A stretch of 64,000 nucleotides of DNA, from the NCBI RefSeq assembly GCF_001571145.1, contig NZ_BCTF01000024.1:1-64000 (forward strand), in the 5' to 3' direction. Each line of letters opens with the position of its first letter. Within the stretch, counting starts at the first letter, position 1. The notes beneath the pieces were generated by a model. That model was not told where the DNA came from. It saw only the letters and a list, made by a program, of their open reading frames with translations, and made no database searches. Shown one piece after another: positions 28,380-37,887 of this stretch. Both the position numbers and the translations under genes were made by a program. This DNA comes from Hydrogenophaga flava NBRC 102514 (GTDB taxonomy: Bacteria; Pseudomonadota; Gammaproteobacteria; Burkholderiales; Burkholderiaceae_C).

Positions 28380-29024
28380 TTGTTTTCCATCATACAAGCC
28401 GCTGGCTGGCCGATCTGGCCCCTCATCTTCTGTTCAGTGATCGCTCTCGCCCTCGTGATCGAGCGTTTTGTCAGCCTCAAGGCGGCCAAGGTTCTGCCCC
28501 CGAAGCTGCTCGACGAAGCCATCATGGTCTCCCGCAATGGCGTGCCCAACCCGGATGTGGTCACCCAGCTGGAGCAGAACTCGGTGTTCGGCGAGGTGCT
28601 CGCCAGCGGCTTTCGCACCCTGAACAGCAACCCCAGGGCCACCGAAGACGACCTGAGATCTTCGCTGGAGGGGGCGGGCCGTCTGGCCGGTTCGCGCCTG
28701 CAACGCTACCTGGGGGCTCTGGCCACAATCGCCTCCGCAGCCCCTCTGCTGGGTCTGCTGGGCACGGTGATCGGCATGATCGAGATTTTCGGTTCCCAGG
28801 GCGGCGACGCCGGCATGGGCACCATGCCTGGCGGCGGCAATCCCACCCAGCTGGCGCACGGCATCTCGATCGCGCTTTACAACACGGCCTTCGGCCTGAT
28901 GGTCGCCATTCCAGCGCTGATTTTCTGGCGCTACTTCCGCGCCAGGGTCGACGATTACCTGCTGACCATGGAGGTCGCCACGGAGCGGTTCGTCCGCCAC
29001 CTGGTGACACTGCGCAACAAGTAA
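28380..29024 (+). CDS. exbB: ExbB/TolQ-family proton channel protein
   Basis: Inner-membrane motor subunit that energises TonB- or Tol-type systems. The 214-residue protein has three predicted membrane segments (residues about 12-30, 113-135 and 160-180), with LGTVIGMIEIF and ALYNTAFGLMVAIPAL motifs. The start is a TTG at 28380, chosen because CGGAG is seven bases upstream; a TTG at 28362 is also in frame. Paired with exbD and followed by lpxK, an arrangement frequent in betaproteobacteria. Whether it serves TonB or Tol cannot be told by eye, and tolQRA are absent beside tolB. Confidence 0.9.
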   Translation: MFSIIQAAGWPIWPLIFCSVIALALVIERFVSLKAAKVLPPKLLDEAIMVSRNGVPNPDVVTQLEQNSVFGEVLASGFRTLNSNPRATEDDLRSSLEGAGRLAGSRLQRYLGALATIASAAPLLGLLGTVIGMIEIFGSQGGDAGMGTMPGGGNPTQLAHGISIALYNTAFGLMVAIPALIFWRYFRARVDDYLLTMEVATERFVRHLVTLRNK

Positions 29025-29045
29025 GCAGCGCCCGGGAACCACCGC

Positions 29046-29483
29046 ATGAACTTTCGTCCTGGCACCCGCGATGAGCCGGAGATCAACCTGATCCCCTTCA
29101 TCGACATCCTGCTGGTCGTGCTGATCTTCCTGATGCTGACCACGACCTACAGCAAGTACACACAGTTGCAGGTCAATCTGCCTGTGGCCGATGCCGAGGC
29201 CCAGCGCAGCGCTCCGAAGGAAGTCATCGTCTCGGTCAGCAGCGATGGCCGCTATGCGATCAACCAGGCGTTGCTGGACAGCTCGTCCGTCGAGTCGCTG
29301 ACCCGTGCGCTCGAAGAAGCAACGCAGGACACCCGCGACATGGTGATCATCATCAGCGCAGATGCCGCGGCCACCCACCAGTCGGTGATCAACGTGATGG
29401 ACGCAGCCCGCCGCGCGGGGCTGGTGCAGATCACCTTCGCCACCCAACAGTCCGGCTCGGCCCCGTCGCGCGGCAAGTCCTGA
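29046..29483 (+). CDS. exbD: ExbD/TolR-family protein
   Basis: Partner of ExbB with one membrane helix and a periplasmic domain. The 145-residue protein shows EINLIPFIDILLVVLIFLM, where D20 is the family's proton-path aspartate, then a periplasmic part ending VMDAARRAGLVQITFAT. It lies 21 bases after exbB and 10 before lpxK, so the three are probably one operon. Confidence 0.93.
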   Translation: MNFRPGTRDEPEINLIPFIDILLVVLIFLMLTTTYSKYTQLQVNLPVADAEAQRSAPKEVIVSVSSDGRYAINQALLDSSSVESLTRALEEATQDTRDMVIIISADAAATHQSVINVMDAARRAGLVQITFATQQSGSAPSRGKS

Positions 29484-29493
29484 CACCCGCCAC

Positions 29494-30600
29494 ATGACAC
29501 GCCCGGACACCGAGGCCCGGTGGCAAGCGATCTGGGCGCAGCGGGGTTGGAAAGCCCGCCTGTTGTGGCCGCTGTCCCAGATCTACCGGGCGCTGATCGC
29601 CTGGCGGCGGCGGCGCTATGCACAGGGTCGGCAACCGGTGGAACGCCTGCCCGTGCCGGTGATCGTGATCGGGAATGTGGTCGTCGGTGGCGCGGGCAAA
29701 ACGCCGACGGTGATGGCGCTGATCGCCCATCTGCGCGTGCGGGGCTGGTCGCCGGGCGTGGTGTCCCGGGGGCACGGAAGGCTGGGCGATGGACTGCTGG
29801 AGCTCACACCGGGGACAACGGCCGCGGAGGCCGGGGACGAACCCACCTTAATTCACCGGAGCACAGGCGTGCCGGTCGTGGTCGCAAAGCGTCGCGCAGA
29901 CGCCGCCCGCGCCCTGCTGGCGGCGCACCCCGAGGTGAACCTACTGTTGTGCGACGATGGGTTGCAGCATCTGGCGCTGGGACGGGACATCGCCATCGCG
30001 GTGTTCGATGACCGGGGCACCGGCAATGGATGGTTGTTGCCAGCAGGCCTGCTCAGGGAGCCCTGGCCTCCTGCCGCCAAAGATCCGTTCTCGCCGCAGT
30101 TTGTCCTGCTTCAGCGGCGAGCCGGTTCGGCACCGGTTTTGCCACCTGCCTTGCCCGCGGGCGCGACCTCGTTTGCAGCCACCCGACGTCTCGCCGGTGT
30201 CGCCCGCGGCCCCGGTGGCGATGAACGGCCTTTGTCCGGGCTGACGGGCCAAGACCTGGTGGCCGTGACTGGCATCGCTAGGCCAGAGGTCTTCTTCGAA
30301 ATGCTGCGTGACCAGGGGCTGACCTTGTCCAGGTGCGTGGCCCTGCCGGACCACGCGCCACCGGACGCCTACCAGGCGGTCCTGGATTCACCCTCATCCA
30401 CCGTGGTGTGCACAGAAAAGGATGCGGTCAAGCTGTTCGCCTTGGCGCAAGCATTGCCCGCCGACAAACGTCCCTCGCTGTGGACTGTGCCATTGGAGCT
30501 TCAGCTCGACCCGGCCTTTCTGGCTGCGCTGGATCAGCGGCTGGAGGGTCTGCATGCAAGCGCGCGACTATCATCGCCGCATGGACACCAAACTGCTTGA
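29494..30600 (+). CDS. lpxK: Tetraacyldisaccharide 4'-kinase LpxK
   Basis: Phosphorylates the lipid A precursor at the 4' position in the inner membrane. The 368-residue protein has a membrane-associated N-terminus, P-loop [12 protein letters not shown] (62-73), [34 protein letters not shown] and TEKDAVKL. Slightly longer than the E. coli enzyme (328). It overlaps the downstream ycaR gene by 20 bases. Confidence 0.95.
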   Translation: MTRPDTEARWQAIWAQRGWKARLLWPLSQIYRALIAWRRRRYAQGRQPVERLPVPVIVIGNVVVGGAGKTPTVMALIAHLRVRGWSPGVVSRGHGRLGDGLLELTPGTTAAEAGDEPTLIHRSTGVPVVVAKRRADAARALLAAHPEVNLLLCDDGLQHLALGRDIAIAVFDDRGTGNGWLLPAGLLREPWPPAAKDPFSPQFVLLQRRAGSAPVLPPALPAGATSFAATRRLAGVARGPGGDERPLSGLTGQDLVAVTGIARPEVFFEMLRDQGLTLSRCVALPDHAPPDAYQAVLDSPSSTVVCTEKDAVKLFALAQALPADKRPSLWTVPLELQLDPAFLAALDQRLEGLHASARLSSPHGHQTA

Positions 30601-30781
30601 TCTGCTGGTCTGCCCGGTCACCAAAGGCCCTCTAATCTTCGACCGCGAGGCCCAGGAGCTGATTTCCCGCAGCGCCCGCCTGGCTTATCCGGTGCGCGAT
30701 GGCATTCCCATTCTCCTGGAGCACGAAGCCAGAACACTGAGCGACGAAGAAGCCGCCCGGCCACCGGCACCCACCACCTGA
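30581..30781 (+). CDS. ycaR: Trm112/YcaR-family small protein
   Basis: A 66-residue protein with [18 protein letters not shown] and [17 protein letters not shown], the YcaR/Trm112 fold; relatives bind and stabilise methyltransferases. Only one cysteine is kept, so the zinc-binding form is not expected. The ATG at 30581 is inside lpxK's last codons, and kdsB follows after two bases; the lpxK-ycaR-kdsB order is typical. Confidence 0.92.
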   Translation: MDTKLLDLLVCPVTKGPLIFDREAQELISRSARLAYPVRDGIPILLEHEARTLSDEEAARPPAPTT

Positions 30782-30783
30782 CC

Positions 30784-31560
30784 ATGGCGGCTCAGACATC
30801 GGTTTTCAGCGTGCTGATTCCAGCGCGCATGGCCTCCAGCCGCCTTCCGGACAAACCGCTGGCCGACATCGAAGGCCTGCCCATGGTCGTTCGTGTGGCC
30901 CGGCAGGCGCAGCTCAGCGGTGCCCGTCAGGTGCTGGTGGCGGCCGACGATCCTCGCATCCTGAGCGCCTGTGCGGCGCATGGCGTGACGGCGTTGCTCA
31001 CACGGGCCGACCATCCCTCCGGCAGCGACCGGCTGGCCGAAGCCTGTGAACAGCTGGGGCTGGCCGACGACGAACTCGTGGTGAATGTGCAGGGGGATGA
31101 ACCGCTGGTGGACCCAGCGCTCATCGCCGCGGTGGCCACGCAGCTGGCGCAACGGCCAGACTGCGTGATGAGCACTGCTGCCCACGCCATCGAGCAGGTG
31201 GAAGACTTTCTCAATCCGAACGTGGTCAAGGTGGTGCTCGACCGGAGGCAGGTGGCGCTGTATTTCAGCCGAGCGCCCATCGCCTGGTGGCGCGACGGTA
31301 TGGCGGCAGGCCAGCCGTCGTGCCTGCCTTCTCCGCTCCCTTTGCGCCACATCGGCGTCTACGGATACCGGGCAGGCTTCCTGCGCCGGTTTCCGTTGCT
31401 GGAGCCGGCACCGCTGGAGTTGACGGAGTCGCTGGAGCAGCTGCGCACCCTCTGGCACGGCGAGCGCATTGCGGTGCATCTGGCGACCCACGCAGCCGCA
31501 CCCGGCGTCGACACCCCCGCGGACCTGGAAAGAGTCCGGACGCTGCTCCGGAAGTCTTGA
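30784..31560 (+). CDS. kdsB: 3-deoxy-manno-octulosonate cytidylyltransferase KdsB
   Basis: Activates Kdo as CMP-Kdo for lipopolysaccharide core synthesis. The 258-residue protein shows [44 protein letters not shown] and HIGVYGYR. It closes the lipid A/Kdo gene group (lpxK-ycaR-kdsB), and a hairpin follows before adk. Confidence 0.96.
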   Translation: MAAQTSVFSVLIPARMASSRLPDKPLADIEGLPMVVRVARQAQLSGARQVLVAADDPRILSACAAHGVTALLTRADHPSGSDRLAEACEQLGLADDELVVNVQGDEPLVDPALIAAVATQLAQRPDCVMSTAAHAIEQVEDFLNPNVVKVVLDRRQVALYFSRAPIAWWRDGMAAGQPSCLPSPLPLRHIGVYGYRAGFLRRFPLLEPAPLELTESLEQLRTLWHGERIAVHLATHAAAPGVDTPADLERVRTLLRKS

Positions 31561-31564
31561 ACTG

Positions 31565-31589
31565 CGACACTGTCTGTAAGGCAGTGTCG
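31565..31589. terminator. Stem-loop between kdsB and adk
   Basis: CGACACTG and CAGTGTCG make an 8-bp perfect stem around a nine-base loop, five bases after the kdsB stop. No T-run follows, so it may be an attenuator or partial terminator. TATCCT in GCTATCCTC (near 31603) could be the adk -10. Confidence 0.4.
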
Positions 31590-31665
31590 GGGTGGGCCAT
31601 GCTATCCTCGTTCGACCCTCGATTCCGGGGCTGGCTCTGCCGCGGAGACAGGCGAGCACGAATGA

Positions 31666-32343
<678 letters not shown>

Positions 32344-32364
32344 CCCAGCGCCCACTCCTCCTGC

Positions 32365-32395
32365 AAACCCGGCAACTTGCCGGGTTTCTTTTTTT
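32365..32395 (+). terminator. Intrinsic terminator after adk
   Basis: AAACCCGGC and GCCGGGTTT make a 9-bp stem with loop AACTT, followed by CTTTTTTT. It probably also serves the convergent asparaginase gene. Confidence 0.92.
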
Positions 32396-32415
32396 CGTGG
32401 CACCTGTCTGGCGCG

Positions 32416-33354
32416 TCAGGGTTCCAGCAGTGAGAGCGCCAGTGCCAGCCGTGCCTTCACCGGGGACAGCCCGGCGGAGTCTGGCATGGGATTGACCGTG
32501 TCCGGAATCACACGACCTCGGGCGCAGCGAGTGGCCCTGACCACCCGCACACCACAGGCCATGGCCTCCGACAAGGCCGAGGCCAGCGACTGGTGAACCG
32601 TGCCGTTGCCAGTGGCCGCCACCACAATGCCCTGCGGACGCAGGGCCGGTTCCGCCTGCAGCAGCGCGCGAACAATGGAGCCGTCGGCATCGGCATGGCT
32701 GGTCACCAGCTGGACGCGTGGCAGCGCATCGGCCCGCAGCACCCGCGCCAGAAGCGCCTCCGAACGCTTGGCAGTCGGGCGGCTTGCCAGAGGATGGAAC
32801 CACCGGACCTCGCCTTCTTCCACACACGCCACAGGGCCGGCGTCCCCCGAATCGAACGCATCCACCCGGTAGCTGTGAACCTTGGTCAAGTGCTCGGGCG
32901 CGTGCACCTCTCCCGCACAGACCACCACGCATCCATCGATCTCGGGATGACCCGCCACAGTCACCGCATCCAGCAGGTTCTGAGGTCCGTCGGGCACCAG
33001 GGCGGTGGCAGGGCGCATCGCGCAGGTGAACACCACCGGCTTGCGGGGCTGCAGCACCTTCTGGATGAAAAAGGCTGTTTCTTCCAGTGTGTCGGTGCCG
33101 TGTGTGACCACCACGCCGGCCACCTCCTCGCGTGCAAGGTGGTGAGAGAGCCGAAGCAACAGCCGCTTCCACAGACCGAAGTGCATGTCCTTGCTGTCCA
33201 CCTGGTCCACCTGCTCCACCTCCAGTGGGCTGCCTTGCAGCGCTGGAACGCCCTCCAGAAGATCTTCCACACGAACCTGCCCCGCGACGTAGCCCACGTT
33301 ATCACCAGACCGGGCCGCCCGCCCGGCGATCGTTCCGCCGGTCCCCAGAATCAC
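32416..33354 (-). CDS. Asparaginase-family amidohydrolase
   Basis: Hydrolyses L-asparagine (possibly also glutamine) to aspartate and ammonia. The 312-residue protein has the two asparaginase motifs, [14 protein letters not shown] near the N-terminus with the first catalytic threonine, and [17 protein letters not shown] with the second threonine-aspartate pair. No signal peptide is seen, so it should be cytoplasmic. The start is set at a GTG (33354) because AGGAG lies seven bases upstream; a TTG at 33396 would place the message start on an SOS box. Divergent from lexA. Confidence 0.87.
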   Translation of the reverse strand: MILGTGGTIAGRAARSGDNVGYVAGQVRVEDLLEGVPALQGSPLEVEQVDQVDSKDMHFGLWKRLLLRLSHHLAREEVAGVVVTHGTDTLEETAFFIQKVLQPRKPVVFTCAMRPATALVPDGPQNLLDAVTVAGHPEIDGCVVVCAGEVHAPEHLTKVHSYRVDAFDSGDAGPVACVEEGEVRWFHPLASRPTAKRSEALLARVLRADALPRVQLVTSHADADGSIVRALLQAEPALRPQGIVVAATGNGTVHQSLASALSEAMACGVRVVRATRCARGRVIPDTVNPMPDSAGLSPVKARLALALSLLEP

Positions 33355-33398
33355 GCAAAGGCTCCTGTTGTTGTCGTTCACTTGCCAAGTCTCCAAAA

Positions 33399-33414
33399 CT
33401 GTTTAAAAATACAG
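33399..33414 (+). promoter_or_regulatory. LexA-binding SOS box 1
   Basis: CTGTTTAAAAATACAG matches the CTG-N10-CAG core, with an AT-rich centre, of the SOS box (CTGTATATATATACAG-like). It lies 57 bases before the lexA ATG and should allow autoregulation. Confidence 0.85.
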
Positions 33415-33417
33415 ATA

Positions 33418-33433
33418 CTGGATATGCAAACAG
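33418..33433 (+). promoter_or_regulatory. LexA-binding SOS box 2
   Basis: CTGGATATGCAAACAG is a second CTG-N10-CAG site three bases after the first. Paired boxes before lexA resemble the E. coli lexA promoter and imply cooperative autorepression; the divergent asparaginase could also be affected. Confidence 0.75.
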
Positions 33434-33470
33434 CTCATCCAGCATTACCCCGCCAAACCACGAGGTTGAC

Positions 33471-34151
33471 ATGATCGAGTCGTTCCCGCCCAAGCTCACG
33501 GCCCGCCAGCAGCAAATCCTGGAGCTGATCCAGAACGCCATTGCCCGCACGGGCGCTCCGCCCACCCGCGCAGAAATTGCGACCGAGCTTGGCTTCAAGT
33601 CGGCCAATGCAGCCGAGGAGCACCTTCAGGCGCTCGCTCGCAAAGGCATGATCGAACTGGTCAGCGGTACATCCCGCGGAATCCGCCTTCGCAGCCGGGA
33701 CTTGCAGGCCATCAACGATCAAAGGGCTCAGCAGCTTACACTGCCGCTGCCCGGCCTTGCGCAGCTCATGCTGCCCTTGATCGGACGGGTGGCAGCCGGC
33801 TCCCCGATCCTCGCGCAGGAGCATGTCGACCAGACCTACCACGTCGAACGCAGCCTGTTCCAGCGCACCCCCGACTACTTGCTGCGCGTGCGCGGCATGT
33901 CCATGCGCGACGTCGGCATCCTCGACGGCGACCTGCTGGCGGTCCAGTCTGGCAAGGAAGCAAAAAATGGACAGATCGTGGTGGCCAGACTCGGTGACGA
34001 CGTGACTGTCAAGCGCTTCATGCGCCGCGACCACCAAATCGAGCTGCACGCGGAAAACCCCGACTACAAAACCATCGTGGTGCAACCGGGTGAACCCTTC
34101 GAAATCGAAGGCCTCGCCGTGGGCCTGATTCGCAACAGCTTCCAGATCTGA
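33471..34151 (+). CDS. lexA: SOS repressor LexA
   Basis: Represses DNA-damage genes and self-cleaves when RecA is activated. The 226-residue protein has a winged helix-turn-helix (about 1-75; [23 protein letters not shown]) and a C-terminal S24 protease domain with cleavage site Ala109-Gly110 (VAAGSP), catalytic Ser144 (RGMSMRD) and Lys181 (DVTVKRF). The ATG at 33471 has GAGG about eight bases upstream. Two SOS boxes precede it. A nested hairpin follows. Confidence 0.97.
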   Translation: MIESFPPKLTARQQQILELIQNAIARTGAPPTRAEIATELGFKSANAAEEHLQALARKGMIELVSGTSRGIRLRSRDLQAINDQRAQQLTLPLPGLAQLMLPLIGRVAAGSPILAQEHVDQTYHVERSLFQRTPDYLLRVRGMSMRDVGILDGDLLAVQSGKEAKNGQIVVARLGDDVTVKRFMRRDHQIELHAENPDYKTIVVQPGEPFEIEGLAVGLIRNSFQI

Positions 34152-34165
34152 CCCGCTGGGTCGGT

Positions 34166-34235
34166 GCCGCCCTCGCAGGTGGCGGGCGTTTTGCCAGGAC
34201 AGCGCACTGTCCTTGGCAAACCCTGCGAAGGCGGC
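34166..34235. repeat. Large nested inverted repeat after lexA
   Basis: Outer arms of 14 bases (34166-34179 and 34222-34235; 13 of 14 pair) enclose inner arms TTTGCCAGGACAG and CTGTCCTTGGCAAA (34190-34202 and 34207-34220; one bulge) around the four-base loop CGCA. A ten-base internal loop lies on the left side only. The full structure spans 70 bases. No T-run follows. It could be a strong RNA structure, a mobile repeat or a regulatory element between lexA and the next gene. Confidence 0.75.
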
Positions 34236-34283
34236 TCTTCCGAACCAATCCTGCCTGTGTCCAACCCCTTTCCGGAGTTTCAC

Positions 34284-34634
34284 ATGGGAATCCGCATCAC
34301 ATCCAAGACCTGGCGCGCACCGCTGCAGCTGATCGACAGCTGGCTGCCGTCCCCTCCTTGTCCGTACAAGACCCGCAAGCCGCTGCCAACGCTCATGCAG
34401 CGGTTTGTCAGGGCCGGATGGTTGGCCAACAAGCAACCAAAGCAGTCGCCGCCGGTCTCTCCCAGCGCTTCCATGGCCGAGGTGTCTCGCCCCTCAAGGC
34501 CTGCAACCATTCGCCTGAAGCACGCCAGCCAACCGGATCAAAACGCTTGCCTGGTGATTTCAGGGCGCATGGCCGATGTCTGTGCCGAACTGGACCGTCT
34601 GGCTGCGCTCGAGCACTGCACCGAACCCGCCTGA
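34284..34634 (+). CDS. Small protein of unknown function downstream of lexA
   Basis: A 116-residue protein I do not recognise by family. The ATG at 34284 has CCGGAG eight bases upstream, supporting translation. The N-terminal half is basic and Pro-rich (WRAPLQLIDSWLPSPPCPYK); the C-terminal stretch CLVISGRMADVCAELDRLAALE has amphipathic helix character and looks like the conserved core. It lies 132 bases after lexA and behind the nested hairpin. Gene order recalls Pseudomonas, where lexA is followed by the cell-division inhibitor sulA, but I see no clear SulA motif. Confidence 0.65.
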   Translation: MGIRITSKTWRAPLQLIDSWLPSPPCPYKTRKPLPTLMQRFVRAGWLANKQPKQSPPVSPSASMAEVSRPSRPATIRLKHASQPDQNACLVISGRMADVCAELDRLAALEHCTEPA

Positions 34635-34681
34635 CAGCGCAAAGGCTGAACAGAATGCTCATGGCGGCACAATAGTGCCCC

Positions 34682-35689
34682 ATGAACATCGTGATATTGG
34701 ACGACTATCAAGACGCCGTCCGAAAGCTGGATTGCGCAGCACGCCTTGACCCCTATCCCGCCAAAGTCTTCACCAACACGGTCAAGGGGGTCGGGCAGCT
34801 GTCCATACGGTTGCGGGATGCCGACATCGTGGTCCTGATCCGGGAAAGAACACCAATATCCCGCCAACTGGTTGACAAGCTGCCTCGCCTGAAACTCATT
34901 GCGCAGACCGGGCGTATCGGCAGCCACATTGACGTCAATGCCTGCACCGAGCGTGGCATTGCTGTGGCCGAAGGCAAAAGTTCCCCGGTGTCCACAGCTG
35001 AGCTCACATGGGCGCTGGTCATGGCGTCGATGCGGCGCATCCCCCAGTATGTGGCAAGCCTCAAGCACGGCGCCTGGCAACAGTCGGGGCTGAAGTCATC
35101 GTCCATGCCTGCCAACTTCGGCCTGGGCATGGTTCTTCACGGCAAGACACTCGGCTTGTGGAGCTATGGCCGTATCGGCAAGCTGGTTGCGGCCTATGGC
35201 AAAGCTTTTGGCATGCAGGTGCTGGTCTGGGGTGGCGAAGAGTCCTGCCAGCAGGCAGTTGCCGATGGCTTTGAGGTCGCAACCAGCCGCGAAGATCTCT
35301 TTGAACGCTCGGATGTGCTGAGCCTCCACCTTCGACTCAGTGACCGCAGCGCGGGCTGTGTCACGCTGGAGGATCTTTCTCGCATGAAGCCAACCGCATT
35401 GCTGGTCAATACTTCGAGAGCCGAACTGATCGAGGCCGAGGCCTTGCTGACCGCCTTGAACCGGGGCCGCCCTGGCATGGCGGCCATTGATGTGTTCGAA
35501 TCCGAGCCGATTCTTCAGGGCCACGCACTGCTCAGGCTGGAGAACTGCATCTGCACGCCTCACATCGGCTACGTCGAACTCAGCAACTACGAGACGCTGT
35601 TCTCGGCTGCCTTTGACAACGTGGTCAATTTCATCAAGGGTACGCCCACCAACATCGTCAACCCCGGCGCCCTACAGGTGAGGCGCTGA
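34682..35689 (+). CDS. D-isomer-specific 2-hydroxyacid dehydrogenase
   Basis: NAD(P)-dependent oxidoreductase of the D-2-hydroxyacid dehydrogenase family, role unassigned. The 335-residue protein has substrate- and cofactor-domain motifs LGLWSYGRIGKLVAAYGKAFG, LVNTSRAELIEAEAL (catalytic Arg), AIDVFESEP (Glu) and CTPHIGYVE (His). In the dinucleotide-binding turn the first glycine of GxGxxG reads Ser (SYGRIG), a departure seen in some relatives. It is 47 bases after the small gene and may be cotranscribed; a terminator follows. Confidence 0.82.
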   Translation: MNIVILDDYQDAVRKLDCAARLDPYPAKVFTNTVKGVGQLSIRLRDADIVVLIRERTPISRQLVDKLPRLKLIAQTGRIGSHIDVNACTERGIAVAEGKSSPVSTAELTWALVMASMRRIPQYVASLKHGAWQQSGLKSSSMPANFGLGMVLHGKTLGLWSYGRIGKLVAAYGKAFGMQVLVWGGEESCQQAVADGFEVATSREDLFERSDVLSLHLRLSDRSAGCVTLEDLSRMKPTALLVNTSRAELIEAEALLTALNRGRPGMAAIDVFESEPILQGHALLRLENCICTPHIGYVELSNYETLFSAAFDNVVNFIKGTPTNIVNPGALQVRR

Positions 35690-35718
35690 CCCAAAAGCTC
35701 TGGAGCACTTCCCCATAA

Positions 35719-35749
35719 AAAAAAGCCAGAGAACGTGTCTGGCTTTTTT
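35719..35749. terminator. Bidirectional intrinsic terminator
   Basis: AAAAAAGCCAGA and TCTGGCTTTTTT form a 12-bp stem around GAACGTG; T-runs on both strands serve the convergent dehydrogenase and FimV-like genes. Confidence 0.93.
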
Positions 35750-35766
35750 GTTGAGCACCCTGCTCT

Positions 35767-37812
35767 TCACTTGGATTGTGTGTCCCTGCCGGGCGGGACG
35801 TCCTCATCATCGGGCGGCATGAAGTCCAGGACTTCAAAGTCGATCAGGTTGCCCATGTCTGCGGATTCTGAAGCAGGCATACCCGTCGATCGCGCAGGCT
35901 TGGCCGTGGGCTCCACCGGCACCACCACGTCGGGCAGGGACGCCTCGAACGCCGACGCGTCGTGCAACGCATCCAGGTCAATGTCCAGACCAAGGCGGGG
36001 AGAGGCGTGCGGTACTTCATCCATCGGTTCGGTCAACCGTTCGGATGCAGCCGCAGCAGCCGCAGTCATCTTTGGTCCCGCAGCCTTGAGCGGACGGATC
36101 GCCGTGTGCTGGAAGTCCGAAGAAGGGGTACTCGAATCGCGCTGGATCACATCCTTCGCGATGGCGTGAAGAAGCAGGAGCTCTCGGTACGCTTCGAGAT
36201 CAAAAACCTCCGACTCGGGATCAGCCGCATCCTTGAAGATGGACTTCTCGATGACGTCCAGCACCTTGGGCTGAGGCCACAGGGCCTGAATCCGCCCGAA
36301 CGCAGTTTCGTAAGCTTCGAGCCCCCGGTTGGAGTCGCTGTACTGGTCAAACGGCGGTGCACTCGCATTGAACTGGTGGTTGAACTCTTCGCGCAGCTTT
36401 TCGTACTCGTCGCGCCGCCCCAGCCGGTGGTAGAGCTTGAAGAGATCGAGATAGGCGAGCGCGCTGGGCTCCTGGCTTTCGTGCAAATGCGTCTTGAGGA
36501 TACCGATCGCCTGGTCAAACTCGCCCAGCGACACGAAGAAATCCGACTGCTGCTGGACGTCGAACAGTTCTTCCGTGGCAACGGACCGGGACACGCCGAT
36601 GTGGCTGGTTCGGAAATCGCGGCGCTCGGAAGTGGACAAGGGCATCGCTCCGCTGTCACCAGAACCTCTGCGCATCGGACCCAGTTCGTCCAGCCCCGAA
36701 TCGGCATCCAGATCAAGGTCAAGATCCAATCCTTTGACCGCCACATTCCTTGCAGGCTTCTCGGCAGACACCTTGGCCGCCTTCGCAGTACCAGACGTCC
36801 ACCAGTCCTTCTGAGCGGTACCCGCAACGCCGACGGGCACCTTGCGTTTCCACAGCCAGGCGAGTGCCGCCAAAGCGAGAAGCAGCAACGCCCCCAGCGC
36901 GTATGCTGCCCATGACATAAAGCGGGACTGTTCGAGTCTGGCTTCCATGTCCTGCATGGCGGCCTTGTTGCGCGCCTCCTGCTCACGCAAGCCTTTGGAC
37001 TCGGCTTCAAGGACTGTCAGCTTCTGGGCGTCGCGAAGAATGTCCTCGGGGGATGCGTTCAACGCCTTCCAGAGCTGGGCAGCGGCGGCCCGCTCCTGGG
37101 GGTTCGAGACAGGCTCGCTGAGCAAAGACAGAGACAGTTTGAGAACCGGATCACGCTCGATCGCGAGACTCACATCCACAGGGTCCAACTGGAGCCGCGG
37201 GACCGTGTCCCTTGCGGGTTCCGCCGGTTTGCGCACCACGCTGGCGGGCCTGGGCCTGGAAGAAGATGAAGCGGAAGCGGCAGGCGCCGTACTGCGCGTC
37301 GGGGCCGCCGCAGCACCACTGCTGCGGGCGCCAGAACCGGCCGCAGTCCTCGGGTTCGCTGTCGAACCTGCCACAGCGTTGGGCAGCGGCCTCACCGCCT
37401 CTTGTGCACCGGAGAACGCAGGGGCTGTTTGCGGCGCCGCGGGCTCGGACACGAAGTCCGCCAGCAGCACGTACCGGCGGGAGAACGGAGAAGCGCAGCC
37501 CGCCTTCACCACCACCGAGACAACGGGTTCGTTCACTGGCACCGTGGTCTGAATCCGCACCGAAGCCTCGGCATCGGGCGCGTTGTGCTGCGTCGTGGTG
37601 CGCACGGACGAAGGACCCAGCTGGTTGTCGCCGAAGAACACATCCGCCTGCAGGCACAGCGCCGACAGATCTTCACCGGGAGCAGCGACGGCCTGCACCC
37701 GGATATCAAGAGGCCTGCCAATGACAACAGCGCCGCTGTGTCGCCCCAAAGTAGCCGCCGAACCGCCCAACGCCGTTGATAGCAAAATAGAGCCAACCAA
37801 GATCTGGCGCAC
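35767..37812 (-). CDS. FimV-like inner-membrane protein
   Basis: A 681-residue protein with layout like FimV of type IV pilus and twitching systems: signal peptide (VGSILLSTALGGSAA), N-terminal domain (GRPLDIRVQAVAAPGEDLSA), a Pro/Ala/Ser-rich linker, a membrane helix (about 299-321, MSWAAYALGALLLLALAALAW), an acidic cytoplasmic part with DLDLDLDADSGLDELG, and a helical repeat section (VSLGEFDQAIGILKTHLHE, FKLYHRLGRRDEYEKL) resembling TPR. No LysM motif is obvious. The start is set at a GTG (37812) with GGAAGG eight bases upstream; an ATG at 37851 adds a cysteine-rich extension lacking signal character. Function is inferred from architecture. Confidence 0.7.
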   Translation of the reverse strand: MRQILVGSILLSTALGGSAATLGRHSGAVVIGRPLDIRVQAVAAPGEDLSALCLQADVFFGDNQLGPSSVRTTTQHNAPDAEASVRIQTTVPVNEPVVSVVVKAGCASPFSRRYVLLADFVSEPAAPQTAPAFSGAQEAVRPLPNAVAGSTANPRTAAGSGARSSGAAAAPTRSTAPAASASSSSRPRPASVVRKPAEPARDTVPRLQLDPVDVSLAIERDPVLKLSLSLLSEPVSNPQERAAAAQLWKALNASPEDILRDAQKLTVLEAESKGLREQEARNKAAMQDMEARLEQSRFMSWAAYALGALLLLALAALAWLWKRKVPVGVAGTAQKDWWTSGTAKAAKVSAEKPARNVAVKGLDLDLDLDADSGLDELGPMRRGSGDSGAMPLSTSERRDFRTSHIGVSRSVATEELFDVQQQSDFFVSLGEFDQAIGILKTHLHESQEPSALAYLDLFKLYHRLGRRDEYEKLREEFNHQFNASAPPFDQYSDSNRGLEAYETAFGRIQALWPQPKVLDVIEKSIFKDAADPESEVFDLEAYRELLLLHAIAKDVIQRDSSTPSSDFQHTAIRPLKAAGPKMTAAAAAASERLTEPMDEVPHASPRLGLDIDLDALHDASAFEASLPDVVVPVEPTAKPARSTGMPASESADMGNLIDFEVLDFMPPDDEDVPPGRDTQSK

Positions 37813-37887
37813 GTCACAGCCCTTCCGTTCTTCGTGGCAACATTTTGTCATAGGTCGTTGCCCTCCCCTCTCAAATAATACTTTCAT

